Shown: one piece after another, positions 1 to 8,694 of the stretch | Layout: every line of letters begins with the position of its first letter | Position numbering within the stretch: position 1 is the first letter of the stretch | Assembly: GCA_007693435.1 (NCBI GenBank) | Contig: REDO01000089.1 | Coordinates: 1 to 38,019 of the forward strand | Source: Salinarimonadaceae bacterium | GTDB lineage: Bacteria > Pseudomonadota > Alphaproteobacteria > Rhizobiales > Beijerinckiaceae | Direction of reading: 5' to 3' | DNA length: 38,019 nucleotides | The notes under the pieces: generated by a model | What the model was told of the DNA's origin: nothing | Database searches by the model: none | Seen by the model: the letters and a program-made list of their open reading frames with translations, nothing else | Made by a program: the position numbers and the translations under genes

Positions 1-1
1 T

Positions 2-78
2 CGGGGCGTAGCGCAGCCTGGTAGCGCATCTGCTTTGGGAGCAGAGGGTCGCAGGTTCGAATCCTGCCGCCCCGACCA
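2..78 (+). tRNA. tRNA-Pro (anticodon TGG)
   Basis: Cloverleaf of 77 nt with the CCA end encoded. The acceptor arms CGGGGCG (2-8) and CGCCCCG (68-74) pair perfectly. The anticodon stem TCTGC/GCAGA closes a 7-nt loop with anticodon TGG, which reads proline CCN codons. The T arm has the usual GGTTCGAATCC. The gene begins one base into the window, so its promoter is not visible. Confidence 0.97.
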
Positions 79-128
79 GACACGACCGGCGCGCGTTTGG
101 GACGGCAGAGACAATCGAGGCTCACACG

Positions 129-434
129 ATGACCGCTCGCATCTTCAAGCCCGCCCGTGGGGCGACTTCTTCGGGGACGGCGCGAACGAAGTCGTGGATG
201 CTCGTCTTCGATCAGACTGCGCCGCGTGGGATAGACCCGCTCATGGGCTGGACCAGCTCCGTCGACACCCGTCAGCAAGTTCGCATGAGCTTCGACACGC
301 GCGAGGAGGCTGTCGCATATTGTGAACGCAACGGCATTCCCTACCGCGTCGAAGAGCCGAAGGTCCCCAAAAGGCGGTTGATGGCCTATTCGGACAATTT
401 CAAATACAACCGCGTCGACGCCTGGACCCATTGA
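129..434 (+). CDS. NDUFS4-like complex I accessory subunit (ETC complex I subunit family)
   Basis: A 101-residue soluble protein matching the 'ETC complex I subunit conserved region' family, the bacterial relative of mitochondrial NDUFS4 (18-kDa accessory subunit of NADH:ubiquinone oxidoreductase). Recognisable segments are W-x-L-V-F-D near residue 23, PLMGWTSS near 37-44 and [20 protein letters not shown] in the second half. The ATG is preceded by GAGG eight bases upstream (117-120). It lies alone between two tRNA genes and not in a nuo operon, which is usual for this subunit in alphaproteobacteria. It probably binds the peripheral arm of complex I at the cytoplasmic side of the membrane. 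The family call is firm; the precise role in this organism is inferred. Confidence 0.9.
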   Translation: MTARIFKPARGATSSGTARTKSWMLVFDQTAPRGIDPLMGWTSSVDTRQQVRMSFDTREEAVAYCERNGIPYRVEEPKVPKRRLMAYSDNFKYNRVDAWTH

Positions 435-454
435 TCTGCCCCTTTGCGGCGTCC

Positions 455-531
455 GGCCCCGTAGCTCAGTTGGATAGAGCAAGAACCTTCTAAGTTCGAG
501 GTCGCAGGTTCGAATCCTGCCGGGGTCGCCA
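455..531 (+). tRNA. tRNA-Arg (anticodon TCT)
   Basis: Cloverleaf of 77 nt ending in encoded CCA. The acceptor stem GGCCCCG (455-461) pairs with CGGGGTC (521-527) with one G-T wobble. The D arm is GCTC...GAGC and the T arm GCAGG TTCGAAT CCTGC. The anticodon loop CTTCTAA gives anticodon TCT, reading AGA/AGG. The base pair closing the anticodon stem at the D-arm side is an A-G mismatch (27-43), leaving four good pairs. Confidence 0.95.
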
Positions 532-532
532 A

Positions 533-553
533 TTTTTTGCACTGCAGCAAAAA
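533..553. promoter_or_regulatory. T/A-flanked TGC-rich inverted repeat after tRNA-Arg
   Basis: TTGCACTGCAGCAA flanked by a T run on the left and an A run on the right forms an inverted repeat (TTTTTGC / GCAAAAA, loop ACTGCA). It starts two bases after the tRNA CCA end, so it may act as a terminator in either direction. On the other strand it reads TTTGCTGCAGTGC, very close to TTTGCTGCACTGC upstream of pdhA, so it could instead be a binding site for a TGC-box regulator such as PhaR. The rest of the gap up to 720 shows no other clear signal. Confidence 0.4.
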
Positions 554-720
554 GCGGTATTGCGCACCAAGAAGCAATCTTTGGATGTATTTTACGCAAC
601 CTTATTGCGTTTGTCGGCCGTCTTTTCAATCCAACTGTCCTACTTCGCGACATGGATATTTTTCCTTAAGTTTTGTTTGGTCTCCTAGCTGCGATTGCAA
701 CTACCGCTAGGGTACATTTC

Positions 721-2757
721 ATGAGCGCAGCTGAAGCGAATCGCAGGTTTGCGTTTTTTGGTCGACTCGGCCTCCGGGCTCGGATCGCCGCCGGCTTTGG
801 CGCCGTGCTCATTCTGTCGCTCGCCGTGGCCGGGCTGTCCGTCTTCAACGCTGCCGGACTAAACCGCGATTTCGGCTCGTACCGCGCCGTCGCCGACGAG
901 ACGCACGCCGCCGATACCCTCGCGCTGGAATTCACACGCCTGCTCGTTCTCTCACGAGACCAGCTCGATCAGCCCGATTCTGAGCGCTCCGCACGGATCG
1001 ACGAACTGATGGAGCAGCTTGGCGAGCACATCGTAGCGGCCAAGGAGGCGTCCACCTCGGTCGAGAGACGCGACCTGATCGCCCAGATCGAGGAGGCCAA
1101 CACCGCCTTCACGGGCGCACTGCCCGGATTGTTCGAGGCCAACGCGACGCTCGCCGCCATCGTCGACGGAGAGATGCGCGAGGCGATCGACAGCATCACG
1201 GATGCGACCTGGCAGTTCATCTATCTCGCCTCGCTCGATGGCGAACTCGCCGCGTCGAACGACGCATCGCGCGCACTTCAGTTCGCGTTGGTGTCGCAGG
1301 CCGGTTTCGGGCGGCATCTGGCCGGTGCGGAAGGCGAGCTCGAAGCGGCTAAGACCGCCGTAGAGCGCGTAACCGCCATTCTCGCGGATATCGAGCGCAA
1401 CACCCGCCACGCCCAGCGCAAGGCGATCCTCGTCACGATCCAGGAAGAGCTGGCGCGCTACGGTGAGGCGATGGAGCGAGGCGCGCAGCAGGCCGACGCT
1501 TTGCGTATCGCGCGCGCTGATGTCCTGGGGCGCTCGGAGCAGACCATCGTCGGCCTGACGGAAGCAATCGTCGAGAGCGCCGCCACGGATGCGCGCGTTA
1601 TCGGAGAAGGCACCGCCGCGTCGGCGGCGAAAGTCGTCTGGGGCAATGTCGTCGCCGCCGCGATCCTCGCCGTGCTTGGAATCGGGGTCGCGGTGCTGAT
1701 CGCGCGCTCGATCGCCGGACCGGTTCGCGCGATGACCGAGGCGATGCGCGAATTGGCGCAGGGCAACACGTCGATCACGATTCCCGGCCGCGAGCGCGCG
1801 GACGAGATCGGCGCCATGGCCGAGGCCGTGGAAGTGTTTCGGCGAAACGCGATCGAGCGGGACAAACTGACCTCCGAGAGCGAGGCCGAGGCCCTGGCCC
1901 GAGCCGAGCGCCAGCGCAGCGTCGACGCCCTGATCGACCAATTCCGCTCGTCGATCGGCGAAATGATCGAGGGCGTGTCCAACAATATGTCGCGCCTCCG
2001 TTCGACGGCCGACGACCTGACGACGATCGCGTCCCAGACCGCCGATCTGACGGAGCGCACGGCGGCCGATTCCGAGGATTCCTCGACCAACGCGGCCACT
2101 GCGGCGGAGGCGGCTCAGAGCCTGAACGCCGCGATCGACGAGATCGCCCGCGCCGTCGGAATGACCACCGACGTCGTCGGACGCGCCACGCAGGCCGCCG
2201 ATGCGACGAACGGCAAGGTCGCGAGCCTCGCCGACGCTGCGAGCCGGATCGGCGACGTCATCGGCTTGATCCGGGAAATCGCGGAGCAGACGAACCTGCT
2301 GGCGCTCAACGCCACGATCGAGGCGGCGCGAGCGGGAGAGGCGGGCAAAGGCTTCGCCGTCGTCGCGGCCGAGGTCAAGACCCTCGCCGACCAGACCGCC
2401 AAGGCCACGCAGGAAATCGGGCTTCAGATCAGCGCGATCCAGAACTCCACCTCCGACGCCGTCGACAGCATCGAGCAAATCGCCGGCATCATGAAGGAAG
2501 TGCGCGAACACACGTCCTCCATCGCCGCCGCCGTCGAAGAGCAGGGAGCCTCGACCAACGAGATCGCACGCAACGTGCAGCGCTCGGCAGCTTCCAGCCG
2601 TCAGGTCGCCGGCAATATCGAGATCGTCAGGTCGTCTTCCGGTGAGACCACCAGGTTCGCCGACGACGTGCTGAGCTCCGCTGACGCGGCCTCGAAAGAG
2701 GCGGATCGCCTCAAGCAGACGATCGACGCTTTCCTGCAGCGGGTGGCCGCCGCCTGA
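721..2757 (+). CDS. methyl-accepting chemotaxis protein
   Basis: Transmembrane chemoreceptor of 678 residues that passes ligand signals to a CheA/CheW array. A first membrane helix (about residues 23-45, [21 protein letters not shown]) is followed by a long helical periplasmic domain, a second membrane helix (about 303-327), a HAMP domain (about 328-380, with P-V-R-A-M and the [14 protein letters not shown] end) and the cytoplasmic signalling coiled coil. The conserved hairpin tip [19 protein letters not shown] lies near residues 521-540. No CheR/CheB-binding pentapeptide is seen at the C-terminus. ATG 721 was chosen over an in-frame TTG at 673 because AGGG lies about eight bases before it and the N-terminus is then a normal short cytoplasmic lead. 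No che genes are nearby; the ligand is unknown. Confidence 0.93.
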   Translation: MSAAEANRRFAFFGRLGLRARIAAGFGAVLILSLAVAGLSVFNAAGLNRDFGSYRAVADETHAADTLALEFTRLLVLSRDQLDQPDSERSARIDELMEQLGEHIVAAKEASTSVERRDLIAQIEEANTAFTGALPGLFEANATLAAIVDGEMREAIDSITDATWQFIYLASLDGELAASNDASRALQFALVSQAGFGRHLAGAEGELEAAKTAVERVTAILADIERNTRHAQRKAILVTIQEELARYGEAMERGAQQADALRIARADVLGRSEQTIVGLTEAIVESAATDARVIGEGTAASAAKVVWGNVVAAAILAVLGIGVAVLIARSIAGPVRAMTEAMRELAQGNTSITIPGRERADEIGAMAEAVEVFRRNAIERDKLTSESEAEALARAERQRSVDALIDQFRSSIGEMIEGVSNNMSRLRSTADDLTTIASQTADLTERTAADSEDSSTNAATAAEAAQSLNAAIDEIARAVGMTTDVVGRATQAADATNGKVASLADAASRIGDVIGLIREIAEQTNLLALNATIEAARAGEAGKGFAVVAAEVKTLADQTAKATQEIGLQISAIQNSTSDAVDSIEQIAGIMKEVREHTSSIAAAVEEQGASTNEIARNVQRSAASSRQVAGNIEIVRSSSGETTRFADDVLSSADAASKEADRLKQTIDAFLQRVAAA

Positions 2758-2774
2758 CGCCTCGAACCTGACCG

Positions 2775-2812
2775 AAAACGCCTCCGGCGTCGCCGCGCGG
2801 GAGGCGTTTTTC
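2775..2812. terminator. bidirectional Rho-independent terminator
   Basis: Perfect 11-bp stem AAAACGCCTCC (2775-2785) with GGAGGCGTTTT (2800-2810), loop of 14 bases, with a T run on both strands. It sits between the stop codons of the chemoreceptor (plus strand) and the FAH-family gene (minus strand), so it can end transcription from both. Confidence 0.85.
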
Positions 2813-2814
2813 TT

Positions 2815-3660
2815 TCAGGACCAGGACTTGAGCATTTGCGACTGACGTCCGAGACCCTCGATCTCCAGTGTCATGACGTCGCCGGGAACGAGATAGCGCG
2901 GCGGCTTCATGGCCATGCCGACGCCGGGCGGCGTGCCGGTGGTGATGACGTCGCCCGGTTCCAGCGTCATGAAATGCGACACGTAGGAGATGATCTGCGC
3001 GCAGTCGAAGATCATCGTGCGCGTCGAACCCGTCTGCATACGCTCGCCGTTGAGGTCGAGACGCACGGCGAGGTTCTGCACGTCGGCGATCTCGTCCGGC
3101 GTGACGAGCCACGGCCCCAAGGGTCCGAAGGTCGGGCATCCCTTGCCCTTCGACCAGGTCCCGCCACGATCCAGCTGGTACTCCCGTTCCGAGACGTCGT
3201 TGCAGATGCAATAGCCGGCTACGTGATCCAGCGCGCTGTTCAACGGGACATAAGAGGCCCGCGTTCCGATCACGATGGCCAGCTCGACCTCCCAATCAGT
3301 CCTCTTGGATCCTTTCGGAATGATCACGTCGTCGTTCGGGCCGACGATGCACGAGGGCGCCTTGTGAAAGATGATCGGCTCGCCGGGGATCGGCATCCCG
3401 GCCTCGGCCGCGTGATCGGCGTAGTTCAGGCCGATCGCCAGAAAATTGCGCACGTCGCCTACGCAGGGCCCGATGCGCACGCCCCTCGGGGCAAGCGGCA
3501 GCGCGAGCGGGTCGAGCGCGGCGAGCCGCTTGAGCGTCTCGGTTCGGAACGTCGTTCGCCCGATATCCTGAATCTCGGCTGAAAGGTCGCGAATATCCCC
3601 ATGCGCATCCACCAGACCGGGCTTTTCGGCCCCGGGCGCGCCGTATCGAACGAGTTTCAT
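2815..3660 (-). CDS. fumarylacetoacetate hydrolase (FAH) family protein
   Basis: A 281-residue soluble enzyme of the FAH superfamily, which cleaves or isomerises C-C bonds next to oxo-acids (fumarylpyruvate hydrolase, 2-hydroxyhepta-2,4-dienedioate isomerase and ureidoglycolate lyase types). Family marks are NFLAIGLNYADHAAE (72-86), FHKAPSCIVGPNDDV (98-112), and the likely metal ligands E124 and E126 in DWEVELA plus D156 in CNDVSERE. GTPPGVG lies in the C-terminal third. The start is the ATG of MKLVRYG, with GAGG seven bases upstream; the frame stays open further but the extra sequence does not resemble the family. It lies 103 bp downstream of phaC on the same strand. The substrate cannot be told from sequence. 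Confidence 0.9.
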   Translation of the reverse strand: MKLVRYGAPGAEKPGLVDAHGDIRDLSAEIQDIGRTTFRTETLKRLAALDPLALPLAPRGVRIGPCVGDVRNFLAIGLNYADHAAEAGMPIPGEPIIFHKAPSCIVGPNDDVIIPKGSKRTDWEVELAIVIGTRASYVPLNSALDHVAGYCICNDVSEREYQLDRGGTWSKGKGCPTFGPLGPWLVTPDEIADVQNLAVRLDLNGERMQTGSTRTMIFDCAQIISYVSHFMTLEPGDVITTGTPPGVGMAMKPPRYLVPGDVMTLEIEGLGRQSQMLKSWS

Positions 3661-3763
3661 GAAAACCTCATATTCAATTTCGGCGGATAGTGCTGAGGTT
3701 CGGGCGATGGCGCAACTTGGCTGTCGTCCCCCCGATATTGCATATTTTCGAAGATGATGCGGG

Positions 3764-5614
3764 TCAGGAGCGCATGAGCACGTAGGTTCCCGGCGCGTCG
3801 CAAAGCGGCTTGAGTTTGCCGCCGCCGGGCTCACGGGCTTCAACCTCCTCGGGCGCCTGCTTGCGGATCCATTCCGCCCAGTAGGGCCACCAGGTGCCCG
3901 GATGCTCTTGCGCCGAAGCGATCCATTCCTCCAGTTCGCCGACAGGCGGCCCGTTGGTCCAGAACTGATACTTAGTTTTCGTCGGCGGATTGACGACGCC
4001 GGCGATATGTCCCGACCCGGCGAGTACGAAATCGACTGGCCCGCCAAAGCACGACGAGCCGAGGAAGACCGAGCGAGACGGCGCGATATGATCCTCGCGG
4101 GTCGCGAGATTGAAGATCGGGATCGTCACCTTGCCAAGATCAAGGCGCACGCCGTCGAGATCGATCAGCCCTCGCGCGAGGTTGTTCTCCAGATAGCAAT
4201 TGCGCAGGTAGAATGAATGGTTCGCCGCCGGCATGCGGGTCGAATCGGAATTCCAGTAGAGCAGGTCGAAGGGGAAGGGCGCTTTGCCCTTCACGTAGTT
4301 GTTGATGATATACGGCCAGATCAGATCGTTCGGCCTCAACATGTTGAAGGCCGACGCCATGCGCGCGCCGTCGAGATATCCATGCGCCAGCATTTTGTCT
4401 TCAATGGCTTTGATCTGCTCCTCGCAGGCGAAGATCTTGAGATCGCCCGAATGGGTGAAATCGACCTGAGTCGTGAAGAGGGTTGCGCTGGTGATCCGGG
4501 CGTCGCCGGTCGCAGCCATGTGGGCGAGGGCGACCGAGAGGAGCGTGCCGCCCACACAATAGCCGATCGCGGTCACTTCGCGCTCGCCGGTGGCGAGCTC
4601 TATCGCGTCGAGCGCTGCGAAGACGCCCTCGCGCATGTAATTCGCAAAACCCTTTTCGGCATGACGTTCGTCCGGATTCACCCAGGAGATGCAGAAGACG
4701 GTCAACCCCTGCGACACGGCCCAGCGGATGAAGCTCTTCTCGGGGTTGAGATCGAGAATGTAATACTTGTTGATCCAGGGGGGGACGATCAGCAATGGCC
4801 GCTTGAGCGCTTTTGGCGTCGTGGGCGCGTACTGGATCAGCTCGATGAGATCGTTGCGGAAAACGACCTTGCCCGGCGTCGTTGCGAGGTTCTCGCCGAC
4901 CTTGAAGCTGGAAAGGTCGGTCTGGCGGATCTTGAGCTCGCCGCGTCCGGCTTCGATATCCTCGGCCAGCATCTTCATGCCACGCACGAGATTCGCGCCG
5001 TTCTCGTTGATCGTTTCGCGGATGAGCTCGGGGTTCGTAGTCAAGAAATTCGACGGCGAGAGCGCGCTGGCCATCTGCCGGACATAGAAGCGCGCCTTCT
5101 GGCGCGTGGCGTCGTCGATGTCCTCGGCTTCGTCGATCATGTCCTCGGCCCAGCGTGACGTTGCGAGATAGGCCTGTTTGAGGGTGTCGAAATAGGGGTT
5201 CTCCGACCATTCGTGGTCGGAGAACCGCGCATCTTTGGCGTCTGGCTTCACGGTCGGCTCTACGGGCTCGCCCTGCATTCGGCGAAGCGAATTGGCCCAG
5301 ATTTCCATGAAGGTCGTGCCGAGCCGCGTCTGGGCTTCGATGGCCTTCTGGGGATCGACGAGCCATTTTTCCGTGACCTGGACGAGCGTCTTGACCATGT
5401 CGCTCATCTCGTCGGCCGCGCCGACATTGCCCCGACGCTCCTCAAGCGGCTTCAGATAGGCGGCTGTCGCCTTGCCTGCTTCTTCGTAAAGCTGGGTCAA
5501 ATTGCGGGTCATAGCTTCCAGGTCGGGCGTAGGGTGCGCCGCCTGCTCGCGTTCGGTCGTGGCCGCGCGATTACCGGTTCCTTTCGGAGTTCCGTCCTTC
5601 TTGCCCTGCGCCAC
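3764..5614 (-). CDS. phaC: class I poly(R)-hydroxyalkanoate synthase PhaC
   Basis: Polymerises (R)-3-hydroxyacyl-CoA, typically 3-hydroxybutyryl-CoA, into intracellular storage polyester on granules. The 616-residue length is close to the usual 560-620 for class I enzymes. The lipase-like box GYCVGG carries nucleophile C353; D508 (REDHIAPS) and H536 ([11 protein letters not shown]) complete the triad. The Asp-to-His spacing of 28 equals that of the Cupriavidus enzyme. [12 protein letters not shown] and FCISWVNPD are family blocks. The GTG start was chosen because a strong GGAGGAG (5623-5629, minus strand) sits eight bases upstream; reading further back gives a tail unlike the family. No phasin, phaA, phaB or phaR is in the window. 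Divergent from the lipoprotein gene at 5752. Confidence 0.96.
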   Translation of the reverse strand: MAQGKKDGTPKGTGNRAATTEREQAAHPTPDLEAMTRNLTQLYEEAGKATAAYLKPLEERRGNVGAADEMSDMVKTLVQVTEKWLVDPQKAIEAQTRLGTTFMEIWANSLRRMQGEPVEPTVKPDAKDARFSDHEWSENPYFDTLKQAYLATSRWAEDMIDEAEDIDDATRQKARFYVRQMASALSPSNFLTTNPELIRETINENGANLVRGMKMLAEDIEAGRGELKIRQTDLSSFKVGENLATTPGKVVFRNDLIELIQYAPTTPKALKRPLLIVPPWINKYYILDLNPEKSFIRWAVSQGLTVFCISWVNPDERHAEKGFANYMREGVFAALDAIELATGEREVTAIGYCVGGTLLSVALAHMAATGDARITSATLFTTQVDFTHSGDLKIFACEEQIKAIEDKMLAHGYLDGARMASAFNMLRPNDLIWPYIINNYVKGKAPFPFDLLYWNSDSTRMPAANHSFYLRNCYLENNLARGLIDLDGVRLDLGKVTIPIFNLATREDHIAPSRSVFLGSSCFGGPVDFVLAGSGHIAGVVNPPTKTKYQFWTNGPPVGELEEWIASAQEHPGTWWPYWAEWIRKQAPEEVEAREPGGGKLKPLCDAPGTYVLMRS

Positions 5615-5751
5615 GGCCAGATCTCCTCCGTTATCCGGCGATACGAAATCCACGGCTGCACCGCCGTCCTTTCGACATCTTACTCTTCTCGATATGATGG
5701 CGGCTAGGCGGAAAAATGACAGGTCGCCGGTCAGGCGAGAGGACAAGGCAA

Positions 5752-6147
5752 ATGAAGCGTCGCGTTTTTCGAGGCCTGGCCGCATTTGCGGTCGTCGCGG
5801 CCGGTCTCGCGCTCGCCGGTTGCGCGGGTGATCTCAATCCGGTGCGTGACGTGTTCGTGGCGACTGGAATCGGGGAGGGGCCTCGCGAGGCTCCGGAATT
5901 CATTTCGCAGACGCGCCCCGCCGCGTCCGGATATCTTCCCATAGGCCAGACCGCGCCGGCGCGCGATACGACGCCCAAGACCGACGAGGAACTGGCCGAG
6001 ATGGAAGTGGAGCTTCGCCGCCTCCGGGACCGAAACACAGCCAGCGCAGCCAGCGCGCGGGCGCTTGCGTCGTCGCCGGCTCCCGAGCCCGTTATCGTCG
6101 AGCCCGTCCCCGCGCTGGAGCCGTCGCCGAGGCCGCCGCAGTACTGA
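5752..6147 (+). CDS. small predicted lipoprotein, function unknown
   Basis: A 131-residue protein with a lipoprotein signal: basic start MKRR, hydrophobic stretch and lipobox LAGC with the lipidated Cys at 24. The mature part is low-complexity: a short helical segment ([19 protein letters not shown]) followed by an Ala/Pro/Glu-rich tail ending RPPQY. No enzyme motif is visible. The chosen ATG has AGAGGA about nine bases upstream, and this start puts the signal peptide at the terminus; an in-frame ATG at 5716 would bury it. A 7-bp hairpin, GCCGCAA/TTGCGGC (6152-6170), follows the stop without a T run. It is probably envelope-anchored; I do not recognise a family. Confidence 0.75.
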   Translation: MKRRVFRGLAAFAVVAAGLALAGCAGDLNPVRDVFVATGIGEGPREAPEFISQTRPAASGYLPIGQTAPARDTTPKTDEELAEMEVELRRLRDRNTASAASARALASSPAPEPVIVEPVPALEPSPRPPQY

Positions 6148-6276
6148 AACGGCCGCAAGCGATTTGCGGCGCCGACCGCAGTTCGCATATGCATCCTTGC
6201 TTGAAGGATGATAGAAAAAGCCGGTCGCTTTGCTTCGCGGCGACCCGAAACATCACTCGCCAGACCGGATACGGCT

Positions 6277-7494
6277 ATGACCGATTTCTATCGAATCCAG
6301 CGCTTGCCACCCTACGTTTTCGAATCGGTCAACCGCGCCAAGGCCATCGCTCGCGCAGGAGGAGCCGACATCGTCGATCTCGGCATGGGCAATCCGGATC
6401 TTCCGGCCCCTCCGCACGTCATCGCGAAACTGGTCGAGACGGCGGGCAAGCCACGCACCGACCGTTATTCCTCCTCCAAGGGCATCCCGGGCCTGCGACG
6501 GGCGCAGTCCGGATACTACGCACGTCGTTTCGGCGTGAAGCTCGATCCCGACACGCAGGTGATCGCGACGCTGGGCTCGAAGGAAGGCTTCGCCAACATG
6601 GCGCAGGCAATCACCGCGCCGGGCGACGTGGTGCTCGTTCCTAATCCCAGCTATCCGATCCACGGCTTCGGATTCCTGATGGCGGGCGGCGTGATCCGCA
6701 ACGTGCCGGCCGAGCCTTCGCCGGAATTCTTCGTCGCCGTCGAGCGGGCTGTCCGGCTGTCGGTCCCGCGCCCGATCGCGCTCGTCGTCTGCTACCCCTC
6801 AAACCCCACGGCCTGCGTCGCGTCGCTCGATTTCTACAAGGATCTCGTCGCCTTCGCGAAGAAGCACGAGCTGATCCTTCTCTCCGACCTCGCCTATGCC
6901 GAGGTCTATTTCGACGGCGAGCCTCCGCCTTCCGTGCTGCAGGTTCCAGGCGCCATCGACGTCACGGTCGAGTTCACTTCGATGTCGAAGACTTATTCCA
7001 TGGCCGGCTGGCGCATGGGCTTCGCGGTCGGCAACGAACGTCTGCTCGCCGCGCTCGCGCGTGTGAAGTCCTATCTCGACTATGGCGCGTTCACCCCTGT
7101 CCAGGTGGCTGCGACGGCGGCTCTGAACGGCCCGGACGATTGCATCGATGAGATGCGCTCGGTCTATCGCAAGCGCCGCGACGTCTTGATCGAGTCCTTC
7201 TCGAAGGCCGGTTGGGAGATCACGCCGCCGATGGCGTCGATGTTCGCCTGGACGAAGATCCCCGAGCGTTTCCGTCACCTGGGCAGCCTCGAATTCGCGA
7301 AACTTCTCGTCGAGAAGGCATCGGTCGCCGTGGCGCCGGGCATCGGCTTCGGCGAGCACGGCGACGATTACGTTCGCATCGCCCTCGTCGAGAACGAGCA
7401 GCGCATCCGGCAATCCGCGCGCAACATCCGGCGCTTCTTCGACGATCGCGACAAATCACTCGACAACGTGGCCCCGCTGACGCGCTCCGCCTGA
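6277..7494 (+). CDS. PLP-dependent class I/II aminotransferase (AlaC / LL-DAP aminotransferase-like)
   Basis: Fold-type I transaminase of 405 residues using pyridoxal phosphate. N-terminal FYRIQRLPPYVF and DLGMGNPDLPAPPHV are typical of the group holding E. coli AlaC and relatives often annotated LL-diaminopimelate aminotransferase. The cofactor lysine is K238 in SMSKTYSMAGWRMGF; NPSYPIHGFGF, YPSNPTA and a C-terminal VRIALVENEQRIRQ segment also fit. The likely role is glutamate-pyruvate or related amino transfer. ATG 6277 gives the family's N-terminus although its ribosome site is weak; the upstream in-frame ATG 6208 is embedded in a CATCCTT/AAGGATG hairpin (6192-6210). Substrate specificity is not decidable here. 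Convergent with the PAP2 gene, four bases apart. Confidence 0.88.
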   Translation: MTDFYRIQRLPPYVFESVNRAKAIARAGGADIVDLGMGNPDLPAPPHVIAKLVETAGKPRTDRYSSSKGIPGLRRAQSGYYARRFGVKLDPDTQVIATLGSKEGFANMAQAITAPGDVVLVPNPSYPIHGFGFLMAGGVIRNVPAEPSPEFFVAVERAVRLSVPRPIALVVCYPSNPTACVASLDFYKDLVAFAKKHELILLSDLAYAEVYFDGEPPPSVLQVPGAIDVTVEFTSMSKTYSMAGWRMGFAVGNERLLAALARVKSYLDYGAFTPVQVAATAALNGPDDCIDEMRSVYRKRRDVLIESFSKAGWEITPPMASMFAWTKIPERFRHLGSLEFAKLLVEKASVAVAPGIGFGEHGDDYVRIALVENEQRIRQSARNIRRFFDDRDKSLDNVAPLTRSA

Positions 7495-7498
7495 CCGC

Positions 7499-8143
7499 TC
7501 AGGATCGCGTTTCGCTCTTGATGAGGGGAACGCAGACGAGCGCCCAGGCGAGCCCGAGCGCCCAGCCGGCCACGACGTCCGTCGGCCAGTGGACGCCGAG
7601 ATAGATCCGGCTCGCTCCAATCAGGATGGCGACGCAGCCGCATGCGACGAAGATGGTCGCGCGCGCTGGGGTCTCCACGAAACGCATCGCAAGGACGTTC
7701 GCGAAGGCGGCTGCGACGGCGGCCGAGACGGCCGCGTGCGCGCTCGGAAAACTGGGTGTGAAAACCCGCGTCCCGTGCTCGAACAGGTCCGGTCGTGGTC
7801 GGGCGAAGATTTCCTTCGCGCCGACGGAGAGAAGGACCGCGCCGGTGATTGCCGCGAGCAGAAAGGCAGCCTTGCGGACTTCGCCGCGCAGCGCGAAATA
7901 GCCCGCTCCAAGCATCGTCCCGCCAATCGAAACTGTCATGCTGCCCAACGCGGAAATGTCGCGAATCGCCTCCTGAAGCCAGTCTGGGCCGATCAGCGAA
8001 CCCGTCTCGGTGCGAAGGGCGCTCAACAACACCCGCTCCAATTCGTGAATCGCCATGCCCGCCGACGGGACCAAGACGAGACCCGCCGTCACGACGAAGA
8101 GGACCAGGCAGCAGGCCAGCGCAGTCGAAAGCCGCGCCGTCAT
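7499..8143 (-). CDS. PAP2-family membrane phosphatase
   Basis: Integral membrane protein of 214 residues with about five or six hydrophobic helices and all three phosphatase motifs of the type 2 phosphatidic acid phosphatase family: KEIFARPRP (K-x6-RP), PSFPSAH (PSxH with the catalytic-site His) and SRIYLGVHWPTD (SR-x5-H-x3-D). Such enzymes remove phosphate from lipid phosphates such as phosphatidate, undecaprenyl pyrophosphate or lipid A at the outer face of the inner membrane. The sequence alone does not identify which. It stands alone, with no partner gene on this strand. Confidence 0.9.
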   Translation of the reverse strand: MTARLSTALACCLVLFVVTAGLVLVPSAGMAIHELERVLLSALRTETGSLIGPDWLQEAIRDISALGSMTVSIGGTMLGAGYFALRGEVRKAAFLLAAITGAVLLSVGAKEIFARPRPDLFEHGTRVFTPSFPSAHAAVSAAVAAAFANVLAMRFVETPARATIFVACGCVAILIGASRIYLGVHWPTDVVAGWALGLAWALVCVPLIKSETRS

Positions 8144-8694
8144 TGTCGGCCGTCCCGGGCGACAGATGAAGATTTCAGGAGACGCGATAACACGAAATCA
8201 GAATAACGCTTTAATTTCATGATCTTATTCGATCTTTCTAGATTATGCTTTAGCTGCTCCAGCTGGGCCGCATGACGATCATCACCGTACGATCACGCAT
8301 TCTTACAAATTATTTCAATTGCCATGGAAGCGCCAGAATCGGTCGTCAGCATGTCGTTAACCATCCTGAATGGTCAGGATGTAGCTGGAGCCGACCATGC
8401 CGGTATTCGTCAACGCAGAATTCTCGATGCAGCGCGAGGATGAAGCCGCGCTTCGCGCGATCATCGGCCCTGCGAAGCGACCGCCTCGTGGCGCGGAAGC
8501 ATTTCGCGCGGCATGCGATTCAGCCAGGCTTGGTCGTCCGACCGAGCGCCGGAGCCGCAAGGTTCGTTCCTTCGCGCACCATTCGGCCGTCGCGACGCGA
8601 CGATAGTCGTTGAGGATCTCCGTTCTTTACGAAGGCGAAAAGTCTTGGCGCCACGATAGCGTGACCAGCGTGCAGCAGGATCGCGTTTTTCGTC
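8144..8694. other. 551-bp intergenic region with AT-rich stretch and hairpin
   Basis: The first half (about 8190-8350) is clearly more AT-rich than the surrounding genes. A perfect 8-bp inverted repeat CATCCTGA/TCAGGATG with a 4-base loop lies at 8362-8381, next to TTAACCAT (8357-8364), which resembles a CtrA half-site. The only candidate gene is a 69-codon frame at 8397. No tRNA or terminator was recognised. Confidence 0.5.
8397..8606 (+). CDS. possible small protein, hypothetical
   Basis: A 69-residue frame starting MPVFVNAEFSMQREDEAALR. GGAG at 8387-8390 sits six bases before the ATG, and the 8-bp hairpin at 8362-8381 precedes that. The first 40 residues look protein-like, but the last 25 are Arg/Ser/Ala-rich as in random GC-rich DNA, and third-position GC appears lower than in nearby genes. 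I recognise no family. It may be a real short gene, a degraded one or chance. Confidence 0.3.
   Translation: MPVFVNAEFSMQREDEAALRAIIGPAKRPPRGAEAFRAACDSARLGRPTERRSRKVRSFAHHSAVATRR

Noticed and set aside
1-531. Genomic island between the two tRNA genes
   Set aside because: Only a single core gene lies between them; there is no integrase, direct repeat of a tRNA end or change in composition.
952-2511. A 519-codon frame opposite the chemoreceptor gene
   Set aside because: Mirror of the coiled-coil coding sequence; no independent start signal or family.
3661-4047. N-terminal extension of the FAH-family gene
   Set aside because: The open frame continues upstream into phaC, but the extra residues do not fit the family and a good ribosome site precedes ATG 3660.
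5615-5785. Longer start for PhaC
   Set aside because: The extra 57 residues run into the divergent lipoprotein gene and lack a ribosome site, while GGAGGAG is perfectly placed for GTG 5614.
6208-6276. Earlier ATG for the aminotransferase at 6208
   Set aside because: It sits in a hairpin with no properly spaced ribosome site, and the family N-terminus begins at 6277.
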